Positions 36,937 through 47,818 are shown, counted from the stretch's first letter. The stretch is DNA of 64,000 nt from Aminobacter sp039907765 (GCF_039907765.1 NZ_JARDJI010000002.1:494517-558516), one strand, 5' to 3'. The notes: generated by a model from the letters alone, not told the origin. Made by a program: numbers and translations.

Positions 36937-36940
<4 letters not shown>
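35807..36940 (+). CDS. ntrB: nitrogen sensor histidine kinase NtrB
   Basis: Cytosolic kinase/phosphatase for NtrC, controlled by the PII protein. The 377-residue protein has an N-terminal PAS domain (about 15-125), the phospho-acceptor His147 in MLAHEIKNPLSGIRGAAQ, and a complete HATPase (NLVKNAAEAI; DNGPGVS; GSGLGLALV). ATGA overlaps on both sides (with dusB and with ntrC) show tight coupling. Probably autoregulated with ntrC. Confidence 0.95.
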
Positions 36941-38397
<1,457 letters not shown>

Positions 38398-38519
38398 TCG
38401 CCACCGCCGAGTCCAGCTGTCGATAGGCCGACGAAACATTTTCGCCGGCGGCGGAAATGTTGCACAATCGCCACAATGCGTTGCATAGATGTGACGCATT
38501 CGCGTCTCAACAAGGCAGC

Positions 38520-40808
38520 ATGGCGATTCAGACTCCATCTCTGAAGCAACCGATCTTTAGCCCGCGCGGCGCGCAGGACGGCCGCCGGCTGCTCGCGCTT
38601 CCGGGCGTGGTGGCGATCGCCGCGGCCCTGGTCACGGCCGCGGTCTCGTTTGCCATTCTCGTCGGCGTGACGCCGATCACGCCCGATTCGACGACCACGT
38701 TGACGCTGATCGCCATCAATGCCGGCTTTGTCCTGATCCTCGTCGGGCTGATCGTCTTCGAGGTGCGCCGCATCGTCATGGCGCGTCGCCACGGCAAGGC
38801 GGCGTCACGCCTGCATGTGCGCATCGTCACCATGTTCGCGCTGGTGGCGGCGCTGCCGGCGCTGCTCGTCGCCATCGTCGCCTCGATCACGCTCAACATC
38901 GGCCTCGACCGCTGGTTCGAGATCCGCACCAAGACGATCGTCAATTCGTCGCTGTCGATCGCCGAAGCCTATGTGCAGGAAAACGCCCGCAACCTGCAGA
39001 ACACCACGCTGTCGATGGCCAACGACCTCGACAATGCGCGGTCGCTCTATGGCCTCGACCGCGGCGGCTTCCTCGATTTCATGGGCAGGCAGGCGCAGCT
39101 GCGCGCGCTCGCCCACGCAGCCCTGATCAAGCCCGACGGCTCCTTCGTCATGAGCGCCAAGACGGGCGCCGACTTTGCCATGCCGGAGCCGCCGGCAGCG
39201 GCGGTGGAAGCCGCTGCCGACGGCAAGCCGGTGCTGATCGATCCGAGGACGCGCAACATCGTCGGCGCGATCATCAAGCTGCGGGAGATCGACGGGCTCT
39301 ACCTCTACACCATCCGCCTGGTCGACCCCGACGTGATCAGGGCGCGCCAGATCGTGACGGCCAACACCGAGGAGTATCGCGACCTCGGCGCCAACCGGCG
39401 CACCACGCAGATCGCCTTCGCCTTGCTCTACCTCGGCCTGACGCTGATCGTGGTGCTTTCGGCCATCTGGACCGGCATCGCCGTCGCCGACCGGCTGGTG
39501 CGGCCGATCCGGCAGCTCATCGGCGCTGCCGACGAGGTCGCCACCGGCAATCTCGACGTCTCGGTTCCGGTGCGGCCGTCGGACGGCGACGTGGCGGCGC
39601 TTGCGGGCACGTTCAACAAGATGCTGCAGGAACTCAAGTCGCAGCGCAACGAGATCCTGACGGCCAAGGACGTCATCGACGAGCGGCGGCGTTTCTCGGA
39701 AGCCGTGCTCTCGGGCGTCACCGCCAGCGTCATCGGCGTCGACCCCTACGGCAGCATCACCATCGTCAACCGGTCCGCCGAGGCCATGCTGGCGCTGCCG
39801 GCCGATGCCTCGCTCGGCCAGAACCTCTCGGTCCTCCTGCCGCATGTCGGCCGCGTCTTCGAGATCGGCCGCAGGTCGGGACGCCCGGTCTATCGCGAGC
39901 AGGTCACCTTCTACCGTGCCGGGGCGGAGCGCACCTTCAACGTGCAGGTCACCGTGGAAGAGGGCGACAAGGAAACCGACGACAAGTCCTTCGTCGTGAC
40001 CGTCGACGACATCACCGACCTGGTCACAGCTCAGCGGACCTCTGCCTGGGCGGACGTGGCGCGGCGCATCGCCCACGAGATCAAGAACCCGCTGACGCCG
40101 ATCCAGCTGTCGGCCGAGCGCATCCGCCGCCGCTACGGCAAGGTCATCACCGAGGACCGCGAGGTCTTCGACCAGTGCACCGACACCATCATCCGCCAGG
40201 TCGGCGACATCGGCCGCATGGTCGACGAATTCTCGGCGTTCGCGCGCATGCCGAAGCCGGAAATGAAGGTCGTCGACATCCGCGAGCCGCTGCGCGAGGC
40301 CTCGTTCCTGGTCGAGGTGAGCCGTTCGGACATCGCCTTCGAACGCGACGTGCCGCCCGGACCGCTCAAGGGTACGTTCGACAGCCGGCTGATGGCGCAG
40401 GCCTTCGGCAATGTCATCAAGAACGCCGCCGAGGCCATCGAGGCCGTGGAACGCCAGATCGGCGAGCGCGGCGTCATCAGGATCCGCGCCAGGCGGGAGG
40501 GCCGGACGATCCGCATCGATGTCATCGACAACGGCAAGGGCCTGCCGCGGGAGAACCGCCAGCGCCTGCTCGAGCCTTATATGACGACGCGCGAAAAAGG
40601 CACGGGCCTCGGCCTCGCTATCGTCAAGAAGATCGTCGAGGACCATGGCGGAAGATTGGAGCTTCACGACGCGCCTGCCGATTTCCACGGCGGCCGCGGC
40701 GCGATGATCAGCATGATCTTGCCTGCGGCGGCCGAAGAGGCCCCCTCGGCCGATGCCGGAGACGCAGCGCAGGACGGACAAAACGAAAAGGTCGGAAATG
40801 GCGTCTGA
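38520..40808 (+). CDS. ntrY: membrane sensor histidine kinase NtrY
   Basis: Transmembrane kinase of the NtrYX system, linked to nitrogen metabolism and redox/respiration control in alphaproteobacteria. The 762-residue protein has several N-terminal helices (about 25-120), a periplasmic domain, another helix (about 300-325), a HAMP domain (RPIRQLIGAADEVATGNLDV), a PAS domain, His519 in RIAHEIKNPLTPIQL, and an ATPase (NVIKNAAEAIE; KGTGLGLAIV). An upstream in-frame ATG (38457) lies in the leader, which contains TTGCACAAT (38460-38468), the half-site also seen before dusB. Overlaps ntrX by 11 bases. Confidence 0.94.
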   Translation: MAIQTPSLKQPIFSPRGAQDGRRLLALPGVVAIAAALVTAAVSFAILVGVTPITPDSTTTLTLIAINAGFVLILVGLIVFEVRRIVMARRHGKAASRLHVRIVTMFALVAALPALLVAIVASITLNIGLDRWFEIRTKTIVNSSLSIAEAYVQENARNLQNTTLSMANDLDNARSLYGLDRGGFLDFMGRQAQLRALAHAALIKPDGSFVMSAKTGADFAMPEPPAAAVEAAADGKPVLIDPRTRNIVGAIIKLREIDGLYLYTIRLVDPDVIRARQIVTANTEEYRDLGANRRTTQIAFALLYLGLTLIVVLSAIWTGIAVADRLVRPIRQLIGAADEVATGNLDVSVPVRPSDGDVAALAGTFNKMLQELKSQRNEILTAKDVIDERRRFSEAVLSGVTASVIGVDPYGSITIVNRSAEAMLALPADASLGQNLSVLLPHVGRVFEIGRRSGRPVYREQVTFYRAGAERTFNVQVTVEEGDKETDDKSFVVTVDDITDLVTAQRTSAWADVARRIAHEIKNPLTPIQLSAERIRRRYGKVITEDREVFDQCTDTIIRQVGDIGRMVDEFSAFARMPKPEMKVVDIREPLREASFLVEVSRSDIAFERDVPPGPLKGTFDSRLMAQAFGNVIKNAAEAIEAVERQIGERGVIRIRARREGRTIRIDVIDNGKGLPRENRQRLLEPYMTTREKGTGLGLAIVKKIVEDHGGRLELHDAPADFHGGRGAMISMILPAAAEEAPSADAGDAAQDGQNEKVGNGV

Positions 40809-42159
40809 TATTCTCATCGTCGACGACGAGGAAGACATCCGTGAACTGGTCGCCGGCATCCTGAGCGACGAGGGCCACGAAACCCGCACCGCGTTCGATG
40901 CCGACAGCGCGCTCGCCGCGATCGCCGATCGCGCGCCGCGCCTGGTGTTCCTGGACATCTGGCTGCAGGGCTCGCGGCTGGACGGGCTGGCCCTGCTCGA
41001 CGAGATCAAGACGTTGCACCCCAATCTGCCGGTGGTGATGATCTCGGGCCACGGCAACATCGAGACCGCCGTTTCGGCGATCCGGCGCGGCGCCTACGAT
41101 TTCATCGAGAAGCCGTTCAAGGCCGACCGGCTGATCCTGATTGCCGAGCGCGCGCTCGAGACCTCCAAGCTCAGGCGCGAAGTCTCCGAGCTCAAGATGC
41201 GCAGCGGCGACACCCAGGACCTGATCGGCATGTCCTCGGCGATGAGCCAGCTGCGCCAGACCATCGATCGCGTCGCCCCGACCAACAGCCGCGTGATGAT
41301 CATCGGGCCGTCCGGTTCGGGCAAGGAGATGGTGGCGCGCGCCATCCACGCGCATTCGGGCCGCAAGGCGGGGCCGTTCGTGACGCTGAACGCCGCGACG
41401 ATCACGCCCGAGCGTATGGAGATCGAGCTGTTCGGCACCGAATCGAACGGTGGCGAGCGCAAGGTCGGCGCGCTGGAGGAGGCGCATCAGGGCATCCTCT
41501 ATCTCGACGAGGTCGCCGACATGCCGCGCGAGACGCAGAACAGGATCCTGCGCGTGCTGGTCGACCAGCAGTTCGAGCGCGTCGGCGGCACCAAGCGTGT
41601 CAGGGTCGACGTGCGCATCATCTCGTCGACGGCGCAGAATCTCGAGGCGATGATCGCCGAGGGGCGGTTCCGCGAGGATCTCTACCATCGCCTGGCCGTC
41701 GTCCCGGTGATGGTGCCGGGGCTCGCCGAGCGGCGCGAGGACATTCCCTATCTCGTCGACAACTTCATGAAGCAGATGGCCAAGCAGGCGGGCATCAAGC
41801 CGCGCCGCATCGGCGACGACGCGCTGGCCGTGCTCCAGGCCCACAACTGGCCGGGCAACGTCCGCCAGCTGCGCAACAACATCGAGCGGCTGCTCATCCT
41901 CGCCCGCGGCGACGATCCGGAGGCGCCGATCACCGCCGACCTCCTGCCGTCCGAGATCGGCGACGTCATGCCGCGCGCGCCGAGCCAGTCCGACCAGCAC
42001 ATCATGGCGCTGCCGCTCAGGGAGGCGCGCGAGATGTTCGAGAAGGAATATCTCATCGCCCAGATCAACCGCTTCGGCGGCAACATCTCCAAGACGGCCG
42101 AGTTCATCGGCATGGAACGCTCCGCCCTGCACCGCAAACTGAAGTCGCTGGGCGTCTGA
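40798..42159 (+). CDS. ntrX: response regulator NtrX
   Basis: Partner of NtrY. The 453-residue protein has a receiver (Asp53 in VFLDIWLQG), an AAA+ domain (Walker A GPSGSGKEM; LYLDEVADMP) and a Fis-type HTH (GNISKTAEFIGMERSALHRKL). Where sigma-54 activators have GAFTGA, this protein reads GTESNGGERKVGALEEA (from about residue 213), so it probably does not activate sigma-54. This absence is known for alphaproteobacterial NtrX. Start MASDILIVDDEED, chosen over an ATG 15 codons upstream inside ntrY. Confidence 0.95.
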   Translation: MASDILIVDDEEDIRELVAGILSDEGHETRTAFDADSALAAIADRAPRLVFLDIWLQGSRLDGLALLDEIKTLHPNLPVVMISGHGNIETAVSAIRRGAYDFIEKPFKADRLILIAERALETSKLRREVSELKMRSGDTQDLIGMSSAMSQLRQTIDRVAPTNSRVMIIGPSGSGKEMVARAIHAHSGRKAGPFVTLNAATITPERMEIELFGTESNGGERKVGALEEAHQGILYLDEVADMPRETQNRILRVLVDQQFERVGGTKRVRVDVRIISSTAQNLEAMIAEGRFREDLYHRLAVVPVMVPGLAERREDIPYLVDNFMKQMAKQAGIKPRRIGDDALAVLQAHNWPGNVRQLRNNIERLLILARGDDPEAPITADLLPSEIGDVMPRAPSQSDQHIMALPLREAREMFEKEYLIAQINRFGGNISKTAEFIGMERSALHRKLKSLGV

Positions 42160-42191
42160 ACGCCGCCGGCCAGCTAGGATAGACATCCCAC

Positions 42192-43568
42192 ATGCGCGTG
42201 ATCATCTGCGGAGCGGGGCAGGTCGGCTACGGCATCGCCGAACGGCTGGCGGCCGAGAAGAACGACGTCTCGATCATCGATACGGCGCCGGAGCTGATCC
42301 AGTCGGTCCGCGATTCACTCGACGTCCGCGGCTATGTCGGTCACGGCTCGCATCCGGAGGTGCTGGAGGCCGCGGGCGCCCAGAACGCCGACATGATCAT
42401 CGCCGTCACCTTGTTCGACGAGGTCAACATTGTCGCCTGCGAGGTCGCGCACGCGCTGTTCAACGTGCCGATGAAGGTGGCGCGCATCCGCTCCCAGGCC
42501 TATCTGCAGCCGCACTACCAGGATCTGTTCTCGCGCGACCACCTGCCGATCGACGTCATCATTTCGCCGGAACTCGAGGTCGGCGAGATGGTGCTTCGGC
42601 GCATCACCCTGCCGGGCGCCACCGACGTCGTGCGCTTCGCCGAGAACCGCATCGTCATGGTGGCGATCGAGTGCCTCGACGATTGCCCCGTCATCAACAC
42701 GCCGCTGGGCCAGCTCACGGAGCTTTTCCCCGACCTGCCATCGACGGTGGTCGGCGTCAGCCGCAACGGCCAGCTGTTCATCCCGCATTCGGCCGACCAG
42801 CTCATGGTCGGCGATCTCGCCTATGTCGTCACCACCAAGGACCAGGTGCGCCGCACGCTCGGCCTGTTCGGCCACGACGAACAGGAAGCGACGCGCATCG
42901 TCATCGCCGGCGGCGGCAATATCGGGCTCTATGTCGCGCGCACCATCGAGCAGCGTCAGGGGCGCACCAGGATCAAAATCATCGAGGCCAGCAAGGAGCG
43001 TGCGGTGAAGGCGGCGGATGCGCTGCGCCGCACGGTGGTGCTCAACGGCAGCGCGCTCGACCAGAAGCTCCTGCTCGAGGCCGACATCCAGGACGCCGAC
43101 CTCATGGTGGCGCTGACCAACAACGACCAGGTCAACATCCTGTCGAGCGTCATGGCCAAGCGTCTGGGCTGCAAGGGCAATCTGGCGCTCATCAACAGCC
43201 CGTCCTATCACGACCTGACCAAGTCGCTGGGCATCGACGCCTATGTCAATCCGAGCGCCGTCACCATTTCGCGCGTGCTCCAGCATGTCCGCCGCGGCCG
43301 CATCCGGCAGGTGCATTCGGTGCAGCGGGGAGCCGCCGAGATCATCGAGGCCGAGGCGCTCGAGACCTCGCCGCTGGTCGGAGCCCAGCTGCGCGACCTC
43401 GAACTGCCCGACGGCATGCGCATCGGCGCGATCTACCGGGATGGCCAGGTCATCAAGCCGGGGGGCTCGGTCAAGATCAGGCCGAAGGATCGCGTCGTCA
43501 TCTTCGCGCTCGACAAGGCGGTCAAGCAGGTCGAGCAGATGTTCCGTGTCAGCCTGGAATTCTTCTGA
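42192..43568 (+). CDS. trkA: Trk system potassium uptake protein TrkA
   Basis: Peripheral NAD(H)-binding regulatory subunit of a Trk/Ktr potassium channel. The 458-residue protein is a tandem RCK pair: N-domain MRVIICGAGQVGYGIAERLA at the start and VIAGGGNIGLYVARTI at about residue 238, each followed by a TrkA_C domain. Its position immediately after ntrX is conserved in many alphaproteobacteria. No membrane subunit (TrkH/TrkG) is in the window. Confidence 0.95.
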   Translation: MRVIICGAGQVGYGIAERLAAEKNDVSIIDTAPELIQSVRDSLDVRGYVGHGSHPEVLEAAGAQNADMIIAVTLFDEVNIVACEVAHALFNVPMKVARIRSQAYLQPHYQDLFSRDHLPIDVIISPELEVGEMVLRRITLPGATDVVRFAENRIVMVAIECLDDCPVINTPLGQLTELFPDLPSTVVGVSRNGQLFIPHSADQLMVGDLAYVVTTKDQVRRTLGLFGHDEQEATRIVIAGGGNIGLYVARTIEQRQGRTRIKIIEASKERAVKAADALRRTVVLNGSALDQKLLLEADIQDADLMVALTNNDQVNILSSVMAKRLGCKGNLALINSPSYHDLTKSLGIDAYVNPSAVTISRVLQHVRRGRIRQVHSVQRGAAEIIEAEALETSPLVGAQLRDLELPDGMRIGAIYRDGQVIKPGGSVKIRPKDRVVIFALDKAVKQVEQMFRVSLEFF

Positions 43569-43646
43569 CCTGGATCACCAGTATCTCCGTTGCTGCCCGG
43601 CCGGGATCGGGTAGAACGCCGCAAACTTGCCGAGGGGTTCGAATTC

Positions 43647-44510
43647 ATGCCGCGCATCGCCTATGTCAACGGCCGCTATCTCCCGCATGCCTATGCCAGC
43701 GTGCACATCGAGGACCGCGGCTACCAGTTCGCCGACGGCGTCTACGAGGTCTGCGAGGTGGCCCGCGGCTTCATCGTCGACAGCAAGCGGCATCTCGACA
43801 GGCTCGACCGCTCGCTGTCCGAGCTGCGCATCGACTGGCCGCTCAAGCGGGCCGCGCTGGTCCACATCATGCGCGAGGTCATCCGCCGCAACCGCGTCGT
43901 CAACGGCATGGTCTACCTGCAGGTCACCCGCGGGGTGGCGCCGCGCGATCACGTCTTCCCGCTGGCCGGAACCCGCCCCGCGCTGGTCGTGACCGCCAAG
44001 CGCACCGACCCGGCCGCCGCCGCCAGGAAGGTAGCGGCCGGCCTCAAGGTGATCACGGTTCCGGAAAACCGTTGGGACAGGGTCGACATCAAGTCGGTCG
44101 GCCTGCTGCCCAACGTGCTGGCGCGCCAGCAGGCAAAGGAAGCCGGCGCCCAGGAAGCCTGGTTCGTCGATCCCGACGGCACGGTCAAGGAAGGTGCGGC
44201 GACCAATGCCTGGATCGTCACCAAGGACGGCCGGCTTGTCACCCGGCCGGCCGACCACGGCATCCTCAGGGGCGTCACCCGCACCACGCTGATGGAAGTG
44301 GCGGCAAAGCTCGGCCTCAGGGTCGAGGAGCGCGGCTTCACCGTCGACGAGGCCAAGGCGGCGCGCGAGGCTTTCATCACCGCGGCGACGACGCTGGTCA
44401 TGCCGATCGTCGCGATCGACGGCCAGCCGGTCGCCAACGGCCATCCCGGCTCGGTGGCACTTTCCCTGCGCGAGGCGTTTTTTGACGTTGCGGAAAAAAT
44501 CCAAGCCTGA
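43647..44510 (+). CDS. dat: D-amino-acid aminotransferase (class IV PLP enzyme)
   Basis: Transaminates D-amino acids, supplying D-alanine/D-glutamate for peptidoglycan or degrading D-amino acids. The 287-residue fold-type IV protein has the start PRIAYVNGRYLPHAYASV, EDRGYQFADGVYEV, the catalytic Lys149 in RVDIKSVGLLPNVLA, and the cofactor-phosphate segment EGAATNAWIV. A GAGGGG ribosome site supports this start, not the ATG 19 codons earlier. Branched-chain or aminodeoxychorismate lyase activity is possible within this fold, but the whole-length similarity is to D-alanine transaminase. Confidence 0.85.
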   Translation: MPRIAYVNGRYLPHAYASVHIEDRGYQFADGVYEVCEVARGFIVDSKRHLDRLDRSLSELRIDWPLKRAALVHIMREVIRRNRVVNGMVYLQVTRGVAPRDHVFPLAGTRPALVVTAKRTDPAAAARKVAAGLKVITVPENRWDRVDIKSVGLLPNVLARQQAKEAGAQEAWFVDPDGTVKEGAATNAWIVTKDGRLVTRPADHGILRGVTRTTLMEVAAKLGLRVEERGFTVDEAKAAREAFITAATTLVMPIVAIDGQPVANGHPGSVALSLREAFFDVAEKIQA

Positions 44511-44650
44511 TAACCGCTTGGGCGTAAATGGTTAAATTCATCTCGTTCAGCTTGCTGCAGGTTGTGGCAAGGGGGTGTCTGCCGGCTTGACATGGGCCGT
44601 GTAATTTGGCGCATTGGCGGGCAGACAGGGATCGGCGAAAGAAAAAAACA

Positions 44651-44896
44651 ATGGCGGAACGATCGCAGAATCTTCAGGACCTTTTCCTGAATTCAGTTCG
44701 TAAGAGCAAAAACCCACTCACCATTTTCCTCATTAACGGCGTGAAGTTGACCGGGGTCGTGACCTCCTTCGACAACTTCTGTGTTTTGTTGCGCCGCGAC
44801 GGACATTCCCAGCTCGTCTACAAGCATGCCATCTCGACGATCATGCCGAGCCAGCCGGTTCAGATGTTCGACGGCGAGGAAAGCCAGGGCGGCTGA
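44651..44896 (+). CDS. hfq: RNA chaperone Hfq
   Basis: Hexameric Sm-like chaperone for sRNA-mRNA pairing; also called NrfA in rhizobia, where it controls nitrogen fixation. The 81-residue protein has Sm1 (QDLFLNSVRKSKNPLTIFLI) and Sm2 (LVYKHAISTIMPSQPV, with the YKHA proximal-face motif). The start MAERSQNLQ is chosen over an ATG 15 codons upstream. The TTG start of hflX abuts its stop. Confidence 0.97.
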   Translation: MAERSQNLQDLFLNSVRKSKNPLTIFLINGVKLTGVVTSFDNFCVLLRRDGHSQLVYKHAISTIMPSQPVQMFDGEESQGG

Positions 44897-46288
44897 TTGG
44901 CGCGCGATAGGAATTCCGGCTCCAAGGCCGGTGCCAGCAACGGACCCGATTCGGTAGGGGGCGACAAAGCCCCCACGCGTGCGGTCGTCATCGTGCCGGT
45001 GCTCACGCGCCAGGCCAAGGGTGACGACGACGGCGCGCGGCCACGCCTGTCGCGCTCGTCCGACGCGCGCCATGACGAGGCCGTGGGCCTGACCAAGGCA
45101 ATCGATCTCGAGCCGGTGCACACGGCCGTCGTGGCGGTCGCCGAACCACGGCCGGCAACCCTGCTCGGCAGCGGCAAGGTCGAGGAGTTCGCCGAGATCG
45201 TGAAGGAGCGCGGCGCCGAGCTGGTCATCGTCGACCATCCGCTGACGCCGGTGCAGCAGCGCAACCTCGAAAAAGAGATGAACGCCAAGGTGCTCGACCG
45301 CACCGGCCTGATCCTCGAAATCTTCGGCCGCCGCGCCCGCACCAAGGAAGGCACGCTGCAGGTCGAGCTCGCTCACCTCAATTACCAGAAGGGCCGGCTG
45401 GTGCGCAGCTGGACCCACCTCGAGCGCCAGCGCGGCGGTGCCGGCTTCCTCGGCGGTCCCGGCGAAACCCAGATCGAGGCCGACCGGCGCGCGCTCCAGG
45501 AAAAGATACTCAAGCTCAAGCGCGAGCTGGAGACGGTGCGCCGCACCCGCGACCTGCACCGCGCCAAGCGCCGCAAGGTGCCGTTCCCGGTCGTCGCCAT
45601 CGTCGGCTACACCAATGCCGGCAAGTCGACGCTGTTCAACCGGCTGACCGGCGCCGGCGTTCTCGCCGAGGACATGCTGTTCGCCACGCTCGACCCGACG
45701 CTGCGGCGGGTGCGGCTGCCGCACGGCACGCCGATCATCCTGTCCGACACGGTCGGCTTCATCTCCGACCTGCCGACGCACCTGATCGCCGCCTTCCGCG
45801 CCACCCTCGAAGAGGTGGTCGAGGCCGATCTCGTCATCCACCTCCGCGACATTTCCGATCCCGACACGGCAGCCCAGGCCGACGACGTCGAGCGCATCCT
45901 GGCCGATCTCGGCGTCGATGCCGGCGATACCGACCGCGTCATCGAAGTCTGGAACAAGATCGACCAGCTCGACGAGGGCAATCGCGAGCGCCTGCTTTCG
46001 GACAGCTCCGGCGACCGCGGGACGCCGCCGATCGCGATCTCGGCGATCACGGGCGAGGGGATTCCGGCCCTGACCGCGCTCATCGAGCAACGGGTCTCGG
46101 GCGAGCTGGAAACGATCGACGTGATGCTCGAACCGAGCCAGCTCGGCCAGATCGACTGGCTCTACCGCAATGGCGACGTCGTCTCGCGCACCGACAACGA
46201 CGACGGCAGCGTGTCGATGACCATCAGGGCCACGGCCTCGGCCCGCGAAGAGATCGCGGCTCGGATCGTGCGCAAGGGCAGGCACTGA
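44897..46288 (+). CDS. hflX: GTPase HflX
   Basis: Ribosome-associated GTPase of the Obg-HflX group, which helps rescue or disassemble stalled ribosomes. The 463-residue protein begins at a TTG codon immediately after the hfq stop. It has the N-terminal HflX domain with the GTP/ATP-binding region and GGPGETQIE, the G1 loop GYTNAGKST from about residue 237, G3 (DTVGF) and G4 (NKID). The first 45 residues are low-complexity, so a later start cannot be excluded. hfq-hflX order is conserved from enterobacteria to rhizobia. Confidence 0.93.
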   Translation: MARDRNSGSKAGASNGPDSVGGDKAPTRAVVIVPVLTRQAKGDDDGARPRLSRSSDARHDEAVGLTKAIDLEPVHTAVVAVAEPRPATLLGSGKVEEFAEIVKERGAELVIVDHPLTPVQQRNLEKEMNAKVLDRTGLILEIFGRRARTKEGTLQVELAHLNYQKGRLVRSWTHLERQRGGAGFLGGPGETQIEADRRALQEKILKLKRELETVRRTRDLHRAKRRKVPFPVVAIVGYTNAGKSTLFNRLTGAGVLAEDMLFATLDPTLRRVRLPHGTPIILSDTVGFISDLPTHLIAAFRATLEEVVEADLVIHLRDISDPDTAAQADDVERILADLGVDAGDTDRVIEVWNKIDQLDEGNRERLLSDSSGDRGTPPIAISAITGEGIPALTALIEQRVSGELETIDVMLEPSQLGQIDWLYRNGDVVSRTDNDDGSVSMTIRATASAREEIAARIVRKGRH

Positions 46289-46309
46289 GCTGCTCCAGCT
46301 TGGGTTCCT

Positions 46310-46375
46310 CGCCCCCGCGAAGTGGGGGGAGGTGGTTCGCGAAGCGAACCGGTGAGGGGGGGTCTCAATCCCGTG
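46310..46375. repeat. short palindromic REP-like repeat between hflX and mazG
   Basis: Between convergent hflX and mazG, CCCCC-GCGAAG-TGGGGG is followed by TTCGCGAAGCGAAC and GGTGAGGGGGGG. The pattern (C-run/G-run palindrome, an xCGAAGCGAx palindrome, then GGTGAGGGG) recurs in altered form near 55.3, 63.75 and 63.9 kb and is typical of rhizobial REP-like units at convergent gene ends. It may act as a terminator. Confidence 0.6.
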
Positions 46376-46411
46376 TGTGCTGGGGCAGCCAGCTCATTCG
46401 CCGGCGACGAC

Positions 46412-47236
46412 CTACTTCGCCGTCTTCGCCTGCTGCCAGAGCGCTTCCATCTCGTCGAGCGTCGCCGCTTCCAGGCCGCTGCCGGCCTCGTTCAGCGCCT
46501 TTTCGACATAATGGAAACGCGTCCGGAACTTGTCGTTGGTGCCGCCGAGCGCCGCCTCGGAATCGAGCTGCAGGTGGCGGCCGAGATTGACCAGCGCAAA
46601 CAGCATGTCGCCGAATTCGTCCTTGATCGCCGCCTGGTCGCCCTTGGCCATGGCCTCGCGCAACTCGCCGATCTCCTCCTCGATCTTGTCGAGGATGGGG
46701 GCTGCCTCGCCCCAGTCGAAGCCGACGCGCGCCGCCTTCTCCTGCAGCTTCAGCGCCCGCGTCAGCGCCGGTAGAGCTACCGGCACGGAGTCCAGGAAGC
46801 CGTTGCCGTGGTCCTCGGGGTCGAGCCCGCGCGCGATGCGGGCGGAACGCCTTTCGGCCTTCTCCTCGGCCTTGATCTTCTCCCACATGCCCTTGGCCGA
46901 ACGCGCCTCGCGCGCCTCGGCGTCGCCGAAGACATGCGGATGGCGGCGGATCATCTTGGTCGTGATGCCCTGGACCACGTCGCCGAAGGAGAATTCGCCG
47001 GCCTCCGCGGCCATCTGGGCGTGGTAGACCACCTGCAGCAGCAGGTCGCCGAGTTCCTCGCGCAAATGGTCGATGTCGTTGCGCGAAATCGCGTCGGCCA
47101 CCTCATAGGCCTCCTCGATGGTGTAGGGGGCGATCGTCGCGAAGTTCTGCTCGATGTCCCACGGGCAGCCGGTTTCCGGCTCGCGCAGGGCTGCCATGAT
47201 CTCGATCAGGCGGGTGATGTCCTTGGAAGGGTGCAT
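46412..47236 (-). CDS. mazG: nucleoside triphosphate pyrophosphohydrolase MazG
   Basis: Hydrolyses NTPs and dNTPs to monophosphates, with a house-cleaning role. The 274-residue protein has two MazG domains: the first with YTIEEAYEVADAI and REELGDLLLQVVYHA (metal-binding Glu/Asp), the second with IEEEIGELREAM and EFGDMLFALVNLGRH. The start MHPSKDITRL has no clear Shine-Dalgarno; the frame is open another 134 codons upstream, but that part shadows crcB. Divergent from crcB. Confidence 0.93.
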   Translation of the reverse strand: MHPSKDITRLIEIMAALREPETGCPWDIEQNFATIAPYTIEEAYEVADAISRNDIDHLREELGDLLLQVVYHAQMAAEAGEFSFGDVVQGITTKMIRRHPHVFGDAEAREARSAKGMWEKIKAEEKAERRSARIARGLDPEDHGNGFLDSVPVALPALTRALKLQEKAARVGFDWGEAAPILDKIEEEIGELREAMAKGDQAAIKDEFGDMLFALVNLGRHLQLDSEAALGGTNDKFRTRFHYVEKALNEAGSGLEAATLDEMEALWQQAKTAK

Positions 47237-47405
47237 GAGAGCGATGCTATTACCCGCTCGCGCCAGACCCAACAATGGCCTTGGAGGCCGAAGGCTTGTC
47301 CACAACGTAGTTGGGATGCCTGCAGGTCCCACTTCCAGCCCTGAGCGGGCCTCGTGTGGCGCATTGCCCATTGACCTCCATGGCGCGCGCAGGCAGGTAG
47401 TCGCC

Positions 47406-47783
47406 ATGCTGCATCTATCTCTCGTTGCAATGGGCGGCGCCATCGGCGCCTCGCTGCGCCATCTGGTCAACCTGGTGTCGCTGCGCCTGTTCGGCCCGAA
47501 CTTTCCCTGGGGCACGATGGTCATCAACATCGTCGGGTCTTTCACCATGGGGCTGTTCATCGGCTGGCTGGCGCGCCGCGCCGGCGCATCGAACGAATTG
47601 CGGCTGTTCGTGGCTACGGGGATCTTCGGCGGCTTCACGACCTTCTCTGCCTTTTCGCTCGACGTCGCGACGCTTTGGGAACGTGGCGCGACCGTTTCGG
47701 CGGCGGGTTATGCGCTCGCGAGCGTGATCGGCGCGGTCCTGGCGCTGTTTTGCGGCTTGTGGCTCGCAAGAAGCATCGGCTGA
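47406..47783 (+). CDS. crcB: fluoride exporter CrcB/Fluc
   Basis: Dual-topology inner-membrane fluoride channel. The 125-residue protein has four transmembrane helices and the family motifs GGAIGASLRHLV, MVINIVGSFTMG and FGGFTTFSAFSLDV (the central Phe-box region). A single copy of this size works as a homodimer. No clear fluoride riboswitch is visible in the 169-bp gap upstream. Ends 32 bp before rluC. Confidence 0.95.
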   Translation: MLHLSLVAMGGAIGASLRHLVNLVSLRLFGPNFPWGTMVINIVGSFTMGLFIGWLARRAGASNELRLFVATGIFGGFTTFSAFSLDVATLWERGATVSAAGYALASVIGAVLALFCGLWLARSIG

Positions 47784-47818
47784 TGCTATTGGGCCGCTTC
47801 GAAACGTACAGGTGAATG

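Noticed and set aside
38805..41060. A 751-codon antisense frame over ntrY, and similar long frames over pdhA, pdhB, lpdA, gltX and ntrC
   Set aside because: Same GC-driven shadow effect; the sense genes show complete catalytic motifs.
44581..44640. Sigma-70 or sigma-54 promoter before hfq
   Set aside because: TTGACA at 44587 lacks a -10 element at a suitable distance, and the GG/GC spacing for sigma-54 is not met.
47237..47405. Fluoride riboswitch before crcB
   Set aside because: The gap lacks the expected GGCGAT...pseudoknot arrangement; I could not draw the conserved fold.
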